Shown here one piece after another: positions 44,950-52,704 of a stretch of DNA of 64,000 nt. Origin of the DNA: Deltaproteobacteria bacterium (lineage in GTDB: Bacteria; Myxococcota; XYA12-FULL-58-9); assembly GCA_016218825.1 (NCBI GenBank), contig JACRCV010000099.1, positions 1 to 64,000 on the forward strand, read 5' to 3'. Numbering within the stretch: the first letter of the stretch is position 1; each line of letters starts with the position of its first letter. Position numbers and translations under genes: made by a program. Under the pieces are notes generated by a model. The model was not told the origin of the DNA and did not search any database. It saw only the letters and a list, made by a program, of their open reading frames with translations.

Positions 44950-47900
44950 TGCGCCGCGCGCTGGTCGCCGCCGTCGTCCTGGTCGGGGTCGCTTCGAGCG
45001 CTGCGGCGTGGGCGCTGTCGCCCGACCGGACGCTGACCCAATACGTCCTCGACGTCTGGCAGGTGGAGCAGGGCCTGCCGCAGAGCTCGGTGTGGGACAT
45101 CGTCGCCAGCGGCTCGGGCTACTTGTGGCTGACGACCGACGAGGGCTTGGCGCGCTTCGACGGCAATCGCTTCAAGACCTTCGACCTGCGCAACACCCCG
45201 GCGCTCGGCACCCGGGCGGTCAGCACCCTCTTCGAGGCCAAAGACGGCACGCTGTGGATCGGCACCTGGGGCGCCGGCCTGGTGTCGTACAAGGACGGCG
45301 TCTTCACGCCGCAGGCCGCGGCCGCCAAGCTCGACAACGTCGAGATCAACGACCTGACGCCGGACCCCTACGGCGTCGTCTGGGCGGCGACCAGTCGGCA
45401 CGGGGTGCTGCGCTACGAGCGCGGCGCCGCGACCGCGATCACCACCGCGGAGGGGTTGTCGACGAACAGCATCACCAAGGTGTGGGTCGATCGGGCCGGG
45501 CGGCTGTGGGTCGGCACCGAGGACGACGGCGTCGCCCAGATCGCGCTCGGCGAGCGCTCCGCGACCCTGCAGGCGACGTTCTTGCCCGGGGCGCCGATCA
45601 CCGCGTTCTTCGAGGCGCCGCAGGGCGACCTCCTGGTCGGCACCCGGGGCCGGGGCCTGTGGCGGATCGGGGCCGACGTGGCGACCGTCGAAGAGACCCA
45701 GCCGCCGGCGCCGGTCACCGCGATGCTCATCGACAAGGACGGCCGCTTCTTCGTCGCCACCGACGGCGCCGGGGTCTGTCGCCTCGAGGGCAACCGCTAC
45801 GTCTGTCTCGGCGTCGACGACGGGCTGTCGAGCATGCGGATCGCGTCACTCTGCGAGGACCAGGCCGGCAGCCTGTGGGTGGGGACCAAGGACGCCGGAT
45901 TGGCGCGGCTGCGCGAAGGCCGGGTGGTGTCCTACACCACGCGCGAAGGGCTGGCGCACAATCAGGCGCGCGTCGTGCTCGCGGCCGCCGACGACTCGAT
46001 GTGGGTCGGCACCCTCGGCGGCGGCATCAGCCGCTTCGCGCGCGGTCGGGTCGCCGGACACTTCTCGCGCGCTGACGGCCTGCCGGGCTTGATGGTGCGC
46101 GCTCTGCAGCAGCGCCGCGACGGCACGATCTGGATCGGCACCTTCGACGGCGGCCTGGCGCAATACGACGGCCGGCGTTTCACCGCGGTCACCAAGCCCG
46201 CGGCGCTGGCGTTGGTGCAGGCGTCGTCGTTCGCCGAGGACGAGCGCCGGACGTTGTGGATCGGGACCTACTTCAACGGCCTGTTCGAGACCGACGGCCA
46301 GGTGGTCAAGCATTGGGGTGCGGCCGAGGGGCTTTCCAGTGACCGCATCCGCGTCCTGCTCGCGGGCGCCGGCGGCGCGTTGTGGATCGGCACCCACGGC
46401 GGCGGCCTCGATCGGTTGCAGGCAGGAAAGGTCGAGGCGGTCGACCTGGGCGCCGACGTCCTGCACCCCATCGTCTACGCGCTGTTCGAAGATCAGGAGG
46501 GCGCGCTCTGGGTCGGGACCGGCGGCGCCGGCTTGCTGCGCCGAACGCCCTCGCAGCTGGCGCGGGTGACGACCGCCGACGGCCTGGTCAGCAACACCAT
46601 CTATCAGATCCTCGAGGATGAGAGCCGCGACCTGTGGATGTGCTCGAGCCGCGGTATCTTCAAGGTCCGGCGCGCCGAGCTCGAGGCGTTCTTCGCCGGG
46701 CGGCTGTCGCAGGTGCACGCCGACGTCTTCGGGCGCTCCGACGGGGTGCAGAGCTCGCAGTGCGGCGGCGGCTCGCAGCCCGCCGGCGCGGTGGACGGCG
46801 CCGGGCGGGTGTGGTTCCCGACCTCCAACGGGGTGATCGTCGTCGATCCCGCCGCCACCAAGGCGCCGCGGGCGTCGCCGACCGTGGTCATCGAGCGGGT
46901 CGCCGCCGACGGTGTCGACTACAGCGCGGCGGCGGTGGGCGAGCTCGCCGCCGGCACCCGCGATCTGGAGCTGCAGTACACCGCGCTCGGCCTCGCGGCC
47001 CCGGAGAAGGCCCGGTTCCGGCACCGGCTCGAAGGCTTCGACCACGACTGGGTCGACGCCGCCGGCGGTCGCACGGCGCGCTACACCAACCTCGACTCGG
47101 GCGCCTACCTGTTCGAGGTGGCGCTGCAGGACGACACCGGGGCGCCGTCCGCGACCCGGGCGCAGGTGGCGTTCAGCGTCCGGCCGCAGCTGCACGAGCG
47201 GCGCGCCTTTCAGATCTTGCTCGCCGCCTGTCTCTTGGCGCTCGGGGTCGCCGGCTATCGGACGCGCTTGCGGGCGTTGCAGCACGCCGACCGGGTATTG
47301 GCGCGCCTGGTGGAGGAGCAGACCCGGAGCTCGTACGAGGAGACCCGCCGCGCCGAGGCGGCGCGCGCCACGATCGAGGCGCAGTCGGAGCAGCTGCGCG
47401 AGATCGAGCGGCGCAAGATGTCGTTCTTCGCCCGGGTCTCCAACGAGTTCCGGACGCCGCTGACCCTGATCATGGGGCCGCTCGAGGGCATCCTCGCCGA
47501 CCGCTTCAACACCGCCGAGGAGCGCGAGCAGCTCTACATCATCTTGCGCAACAGCCGGCGGCTGCTGCGCCTCATCAATCAATTCCTCGATCTCTCGAAG
47601 ATCGAGCAGGCGCAGATGGGCCTGGCGTGTCGCGCGGTGCAGCTCGACGAGTTCCTCAAGGGGGTCATCGAGTCGTTCCTGCCGTTTGCGCGCCGCAAGA
47701 GCATCGAGCTGAAGCTCTACGTCGAGGGCGAGCTCGGCCCGGTGTACGCCGACCCCGAGAAGATGGAGAAGGTGTTCTTCAACATCCTGTCGAACGCCGT
47801 CAAGTTCACGCCGGTTGGCGGCAAGGTCGCGGTGATCTTGCGCGACCGCGACGCCCAAGTTGAGGCGCTGGTGCGCGACAGCGGCCAGGGGATCCCGACC

Positions 47901-49307
47901 GCGGACCTGCCGAAGATCCTGACGCCGTTCGCGCTCGTCGACGCCGCCGAGGGCGGCGACCACGAGGGGACCGGGATCGGGCTGTCGCTCGCGCAGCAGA
48001 TCGTCTTGATGCACGGCGGCAGCATCGGCATCGACAGCGTCGCCGGGGTCGGCACCGACGTGAAGGTCAGCCTGAAGAAAGGCACCGCCCACCTGCGGCC
48101 GCAGCAGCTCGTCGCCGACGCCGCCACCCGTGACGTCGCCGACATGCCGGCGCGGGCCGCGGTGGAGATGGCCGGGCCGCGCTGGGAGCAAGAAGACGTC
48201 GAGCCCGGACCGACCGGCGACGGTGAGACCGTGCTGGTGATCGACGACGAGCGCGACGTCCGCCGCTACCTGAAGAGCGTGCTCCAGGAGCACTACACCG
48301 TGTACCTCGCCGCCGACGGCTTGACCGGGCTCGAGCGGGTGAAGGAATTGATGCCGCACCTGGTGATCTCCGATCTGCGGATGCCGAACCTCGACGGCCT
48401 CGAGCTGGTCCAGGCGCTGCGCGACATGCCGGTCGCCCGGCACATCCCGGTGTTGATCCTCTCGGCGCACACCAGCGAAGAGAGCCGCCTCGAGCTCTTG
48501 AACCGGGGCGCCGACGACTACCTGGCCAAACCGTTCGGCTGCGAGGAGCTGCTGCTGCGGGTGCAGAACCTGCTGTCGGCGAGGCGTCAGGAGCGCGAGC
48601 TGTTCGGCGCGGCGCGCGCCCTCGAGGAGAAGATCAAGTCGCAAGGCGTCGCGCTCGAGCGCGGCCAGCGCTTCGCGCAGTACGTCGCCGCCGGGGTGCT
48701 GGAGCAGGCGGCGGCCACCGACAGCTCCTGGCAGCTCGCCACCGAGCGCCGCGCGATCACCGTGGTCTGCACCGACCTCAGAGGCTTCACCGCGCTCACC
48801 GACAGCATCGAGCCGGAGCTGATCGAGCGCATCTTGAACGCCTACCTCGCGGCGATGATCCGGCAGATCGACCATCACGGCGGCACCCTCGACCGCATCA
48901 TGGGCGACGGCATGACGGTGTTGTTCGGCGCCCCGTGGCAGATGGCGCCCGAGGCGCAGTGCGAGCAAGCGGTGCGAATGGCGGTGGCGATGCAGCAAGA
49001 CCTACGGGCGCTCGGGGCCGAGTGGCTCGAGGAGGGCCTGGACCACAGCATCGAGCTGCGCATCGGCATCCACCACGGCCAGGCGACGGTCGGCAACTTC
49101 GGCACCCCGGAGCAGATGGCCTACGCCGCCATCGGCACCAGCGTCAGCCTCGCGCGGCTGCTCGAGACCACCTGCACCCCGGGACGCGTCCAGATCTCGA
49201 GGTCGGTCGCCGCCCTGCTGCAAAACACCTACCCCCTCACCCCCGCCGTCGAACGCGACTTCGGCCCGGGCCTCGGCAACCTCGAGGCCATCGAGGTCGT
49301 CTCGTAA
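44946..49307 (+). CDS. Sensor protein B: paralogous propeller kinase-like protein with complementary cyclase domain
   Basis: The 1453-residue protein repeats the architecture of protein A: signal peptide, propeller repeats, Y_Y_Y domain, membrane helix (about 755-773), kinase-like module, receiver (acceptor Asp1143 in S-D-L-R-M-P) and class III cyclase domain (about 1268-1450). Two features are reversed. The phospho-acceptor His is Asn833 (V-S-N-E-F-R-T-P-L-T), although the ATP-binding boxes N-I-L-S-N-A, D-S-G-Q-G-I and G-T-G-I-G-L-S are intact. In the cyclase both metal residues, Asp1277 (T-D-L-R-G-F) and Asp1321 (M-G-D-G-M), are present. The Lys is Arg1317, the Asp/Thr is Ala1394, the Asn is Ser1401 and the Arg is Leu1405, so this is a 'C1-like' half. 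Its ATG overlaps the stop of gene A as ATGA, giving coupled, near-equal synthesis. Confidence 0.9.
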   Translation: MMRRALVAAVVLVGVASSAAAWALSPDRTLTQYVLDVWQVEQGLPQSSVWDIVASGSGYLWLTTDEGLARFDGNRFKTFDLRNTPALGTRAVSTLFEAKDGTLWIGTWGAGLVSYKDGVFTPQAAAAKLDNVEINDLTPDPYGVVWAATSRHGVLRYERGAATAITTAEGLSTNSITKVWVDRAGRLWVGTEDDGVAQIALGERSATLQATFLPGAPITAFFEAPQGDLLVGTRGRGLWRIGADVATVEETQPPAPVTAMLIDKDGRFFVATDGAGVCRLEGNRYVCLGVDDGLSSMRIASLCEDQAGSLWVGTKDAGLARLREGRVVSYTTREGLAHNQARVVLAAADDSMWVGTLGGGISRFARGRVAGHFSRADGLPGLMVRALQQRRDGTIWIGTFDGGLAQYDGRRFTAVTKPAALALVQASSFAEDERRTLWIGTYFNGLFETDGQVVKHWGAAEGLSSDRIRVLLAGAGGALWIGTHGGGLDRLQAGKVEAVDLGADVLHPIVYALFEDQEGALWVGTGGAGLLRRTPSQLARVTTADGLVSNTIYQILEDESRDLWMCSSRGIFKVRRAELEAFFAGRLSQVHADVFGRSDGVQSSQCGGGSQPAGAVDGAGRVWFPTSNGVIVVDPAATKAPRASPTVVIERVAADGVDYSAAAVGELAAGTRDLELQYTALGLAAPEKARFRHRLEGFDHDWVDAAGGRTARYTNLDSGAYLFEVALQDDTGAPSATRAQVAFSVRPQLHERRAFQILLAACLLALGVAGYRTRLRALQHADRVLARLVEEQTRSSYEETRRAEAARATIEAQSEQLREIERRKMSFFARVSNEFRTPLTLIMGPLEGILADRFNTAEEREQLYIILRNSRRLLRLINQFLDLSKIEQAQMGLACRAVQLDEFLKGVIESFLPFARRKSIELKLYVEGELGPVYADPEKMEKVFFNILSNAVKFTPVGGKVAVILRDRDAQVEALVRDSGQGIPTADLPKILTPFALVDAAEGGDHEGTGIGLSLAQQIVLMHGGSIGIDSVAGVGTDVKVSLKKGTAHLRPQQLVADAATRDVADMPARAAVEMAGPRWEQEDVEPGPTGDGETVLVIDDERDVRRYLKSVLQEHYTVYLAADGLTGLERVKELMPHLVISDLRMPNLDGLELVQALRDMPVARHIPVLILSAHTSEESRLELLNRGADDYLAKPFGCEELLLRVQNLLSARRQERELFGAARALEEKIKSQGVALERGQRFAQYVAAGVLEQAAATDSSWQLATERRAITVVCTDLRGFTALTDSIEPELIERILNAYLAAMIRQIDHHGGTLDRIMGDGMTVLFGAPWQMAPEAQCEQAVRMAVAMQQDLRALGAEWLEEGLDHSIELRIGIHHGQATVGNFGTPEQMAYAAIGTSVSLARLLETTCTPGRVQISRSVAALLQNTYPLTPAVERDFGPGLGNLEAIEVVS

Positions 49308-49531
49308 CCCGCCCTGCGGACGACCCGTCCCCGCCTCTCCACCATACAAAGGACGCGCCGTCCACCAGCGCCCCCGACCGCCCCCGCGGCCGGTCTCCGC
49401 AGGGGCTCGAAACTCACTGAAACATCAGAGGAAAGTCTACTGGCGCGCGCGCCCGGGACACCGCAGGCCGGGTCGGAGGCCGGGTATGTGGCTTGCATAC
49501 ATGTAGGATGCTGCAGAAGTGGAGGCGCGCG

Positions 49532-51709
49532 ATGCCGATGGGTGACGGTGGAAAAGTCTATCGAATGTGGATCGGGGTGGCCTTGGTGCTGGCAACCTCG
49601 GTGACCATTGGTTGCAGCGGATCGGCGGGGGTACTGACCGGCAGCAAGGACGCGCCGGACGCCCATCCGGGCGGGGACAACGACAACCCGTCCGAAGACC
49701 CCCTGCAGGCCGACGCCAAGACGGCGGACCACGACCGCGCGGTTGCCGACCGCGACGGCGGCGACGCGACGGTGGTGGAGGTGGTGCCGCCCTCCAACTG
49801 GGACGGGGTCTGGGACGTCTCCGGGCACGACGGGCGCGGGGCTTACACCGGTCAGGTCGAGATCAGCAGGCACCCGGGCGAGCGGCGCTTCACCCGGGTG
49901 ATTCAATACACCGGGCTCACGGTGGAGGACGGCCGCGAGCTCTGGTGGCTGTGGCAGAGCCCGGTGAGCGTCAGCGACAGCGCGCTGACGACCGCGGTGA
50001 CGCTGCAGCGCGGCGCCTTCGTCCGGGCCCGGGGGACGCTGACGCGCAGCATCGCCGAGCCTCCCGACGTCGTGACGGGATCGGGGGCGCTGTTGTCGCC
50101 GACCACCGCGAGCGCCGACTTCGCGGGGCCGGGGGTCGCGGCGCACGACACCTGGTCGAACCGGCGGGCCTCGACGACCCCGATCTTCGCGGGCATCGAC
50201 CGGGTGCTCAAGCCGACGCACGCGCCGATCCCACCGGCGACGCGCGACGCGCTCTTCGAGGCCTTCTCGTCGTCGCCGTCCACCGGCGACTACGCCGGGT
50301 TCTACAACCGCCCCGAGGTGCTGCCCTACGTCGACAACCCCGAGTTCAAGGCGGCGCAGCACGGCCTCTTCGTCGATCGCACCGACCTGGACTTCTACCG
50401 CGCGCACCCGAACGCGCTCCGGGTCGTCAACAAGGTCGTCGACGACATCAGCCTGCTCGAGACCCTGTCGCGCGCCAACGCCTTCAAGGACACGCTCGCC
50501 GCCAAGGCGGCGTTCTTCGACGCCGAGATGCGCACCAAGTACATCGACCCCGGCGGCGGCATGGTGGTCTCCGGCTACGTCGCCGGCGCGCCGCCTTTGC
50601 GCTTTCCGGGCGGTGACGCGGCGCTGTGGACCGGCTGCTACGTCGCCTCGCAGGCGTTCCGCTTTCAGAGCACCGGCGACACCGCGGCGTACGACCACGT
50701 GGTCCAGGGCGTGACGTCCTTGATGACCCTCCAGGACATCACCGGCGATTCGACCCAGTTCGCGCGCACCCTGCGGCCCGCGACCGGCGCCCTGACCGAC
50801 AACTGGTACGCCGGCGCCGGGCCGTTCGCGAGCCTCGAGTGGAAGGCCGGCGGCAACAACGACATGGTGAAGGGGATGTTCTACGGCTATCTGACCGGCT
50901 GGCTGACGCTCTGCGACCCGCCGACCGCGAGCACCGCGGCGCTGTGCGCCCACCTCGCCGCCAACGTCGAGACCTTGGCGAGCGACGTGCCGGTGGCGAA
51001 GGCGCAGACCCGGGTGAACAGCCTGTTGTCGAGCTGGCTCGCGGCGCTCGTGACCGGCAGCTACTCGTGGTTGTCGAAGGCCGAGGCCCAATGGGTGTTC
51101 TGGGAGGCCTCGGGGCTGCACTACATCTCCGGCGGCACGCCGGTCGACCTCACCACCTATCAAGACCTGCCCTTCGTCATCGACTCGAGCGGCACGCACC
51201 TGAACTTCGTCAGCTACACGACCCTGATGCTCCTCGCTACGCGGAAGCCGCTGCCGCTGCACCCGAGCGCCAAGAACGACATCCGCGCCGGCATCGAAGC
51301 GACCTGGGCGAGCCTGCACGCGCAACGGCTGGCCCTCTGGGGTCTCGCGGCGGCGGCGTTCGCGTCCGATCCCGACCCGGAGGCCCTCGCAGACGCCAAG
51401 CTGCGTCTGCGCGAGGTGTCGTGTCCGAAGACCCGGGCCGACGTCGACCTGCGGGTCGATCCGGCCTTCGTGATGTCGCCGTTCCCGAGTCTGCCGTGGA
51501 AGCGCGATTGGGATCAGGCCGGCGGCGACGGCCGGACCCAGGCGCTTCGCGGCGTGCCGCTGTTCGAGATCGGCTTCGACGACTACATCTGGAAGAACGG
51601 CGCGCTCGACTACAGCATCAACAGCTCCTGGCGCGAGGTGCCCGGCACCGACTTCGTGCACGCCTACTGGTTCGCGCGTCGCTTCGGCCTGCTGCAGTCG
51701 ACCGACTGA
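49532..51709 (+). CDS. Large lipoprotein, possibly an alpha/alpha-toroid domain
   Basis: The 725-residue product is a lipoprotein with Cys28 in T-I-G-C, after a leader starting at ATG 49532, which has GGAGG 6 nt upstream. An Asp/Gly/Ala-rich stretch of about 60 residues follows, then about 110 residues of beta-type sequence, then a long helical region (about 240-720). The segment A-L-W-T-G-C-Y-V-A-S-Q-A-F-R-F-Q-S-T-G-D and repeated helix-loop-helix units resemble the (alpha/alpha)6 toroid of sugar-processing enzymes. It lies 224 nt downstream of the sensor pair in the same direction. Since reg_prop/Y_Y_Y sensors often detect glycans, it could be a target or partner of that system; this is inference. 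Confidence 0.65.
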   Translation: MPMGDGGKVYRMWIGVALVLATSVTIGCSGSAGVLTGSKDAPDAHPGGDNDNPSEDPLQADAKTADHDRAVADRDGGDATVVEVVPPSNWDGVWDVSGHDGRGAYTGQVEISRHPGERRFTRVIQYTGLTVEDGRELWWLWQSPVSVSDSALTTAVTLQRGAFVRARGTLTRSIAEPPDVVTGSGALLSPTTASADFAGPGVAAHDTWSNRRASTTPIFAGIDRVLKPTHAPIPPATRDALFEAFSSSPSTGDYAGFYNRPEVLPYVDNPEFKAAQHGLFVDRTDLDFYRAHPNALRVVNKVVDDISLLETLSRANAFKDTLAAKAAFFDAEMRTKYIDPGGGMVVSGYVAGAPPLRFPGGDAALWTGCYVASQAFRFQSTGDTAAYDHVVQGVTSLMTLQDITGDSTQFARTLRPATGALTDNWYAGAGPFASLEWKAGGNNDMVKGMFYGYLTGWLTLCDPPTASTAALCAHLAANVETLASDVPVAKAQTRVNSLLSSWLAALVTGSYSWLSKAEAQWVFWEASGLHYISGGTPVDLTTYQDLPFVIDSSGTHLNFVSYTTLMLLATRKPLPLHPSAKNDIRAGIEATWASLHAQRLALWGLAAAAFASDPDPEALADAKLRLREVSCPKTRADVDLRVDPAFVMSPFPSLPWKRDWDQAGGDGRTQALRGVPLFEIGFDDYIWKNGALDYSINSSWREVPGTDFVHAYWFARRFGLLQSTD

Positions 51710-51837
51710 CGGGCGTGGTTGCCGCGCCGCTCTGAGGCCCTATCTTGTGATCGTCGTTGGGGCTCGGCCGGGCGTGGGGAGCGCCACGGCGGCCAGTCAC
51801 CGGCGCTCGGACCGGTAGCCCCGGCGGCGAGGCGACG

Positions 51838-52704
51838 ATGACCGCCTTCCGGGTAGGAACGAGCGGCTTCAGCTACAAGGAGTGGCGCGGGATCTTCTAT
51901 CCCGAGGCGCTGCCGGAGCGGCTCTTCCTCGGCTTTTACGGCGAGCGCTTCGCGACCGTCGAGATCAACAACACGTTCTATCGCATGCCGGCGCCGGCCC
52001 TGCTCGCCAAGTGGAAGGCCGAGGTGCCGCCGGCCTTCATCTTCGCGCTCAAGGCGCCGCAACGCATCACTCACTACAAGCAGCTCGCGGACGTCGCCGG
52101 CGACGTGCAGCAGTTCTTGGAGGTCAGCGCCGGCCTCGGTTTGCAGCTCGGGCCGCTGTTGTTCCAGCTGCCGCCCTATCTGCGCCGAGATCTCGGCAAG
52201 CTCCGGGCGCTGCTGGCGCTCGTGCCGCCCGCGCGTCGGGTCGCGCTCGAGTTCCGCCATCCGTCGTGGCACGACGCCGAGACCTACGCCGTGCTCCGCG
52301 ACCACGGCGCGGCCCTGTGCCTGGCGGACACCGACGCGATGCCGGAGGCGGCGCCGGTGGTGTCGACCGCGCCGTGGACCTACGTCCGGTTGCGCCGCGA
52401 GCACTACAACAAGGCGGCCCTCGCGTCGTGGGCGCACGACCTCGAGACCTTCACCGAGGCCTTCGTGTTCTTCAAGCACGAGGAGCGCGGCGCCGGGCCG
52501 GCGGTGGCCGCGGCGTTCGCGGCGCTGGTGGGGGAAGAGCGCCTCCCGGCGCCGGTGGCCGCGGCGGTCCGGCCTGCGGCTCTCAGCCCGGCAGGCGCGC
52601 CGCCAGCCGTTCGAGGGCCGCGACGAGGTCGGGCTCCTCGGTCAACACCGGCCGCAGTGGATCGCCCAGCTTATCGAGCCGCCGCCGCGACGTGCGGATG
52701 GTGA
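51838..52704 (+). CDS. DUF72 (YecE-like) family protein
   Basis: The 288-residue product shows the DUF72 TIM-barrel pattern: V-G-T-S-G-F-S-Y-K-E-W-R-G-I-F-Y-P near the start, the E-I-N-N-T-F-Y-R-M-P motif, F-I-F-A-L-K-A-P, and A-L-E-F-R-H-P-S-W in the middle. The reaction is unknown. The family's usual C-terminus comes near residue 235; the last 40 residues are Pro/Ala/Arg-rich and run over the 3' end of the convergent ligD (122-nt overlap), so they may have arisen from loss of an earlier stop. Confidence 0.88.
   Translation: MTAFRVGTSGFSYKEWRGIFYPEALPERLFLGFYGERFATVEINNTFYRMPAPALLAKWKAEVPPAFIFALKAPQRITHYKQLADVAGDVQQFLEVSAGLGLQLGPLLFQLPPYLRRDLGKLRALLALVPPARRVALEFRHPSWHDAETYAVLRDHGAALCLADTDAMPEAAPVVSTAPWTYVRLRREHYNKAALASWAHDLETFTEAFVFFKHEERGAGPAVAAAFAALVGEERLPAPVAAAVRPAALSPAGAPPAVRGPRRGRAPRSTPAAVDRPAYRAAAATCGW

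Noticed and set aside
52583-52704. The 122-nt overlap of the DUF72 and ligD 3' ends as a sign of a sequencing frameshift
   Set aside because: Both frames remain open and ligD is complete to its polymerase domain; a lost stop in the DUF72 gene explains the overlap more simply.
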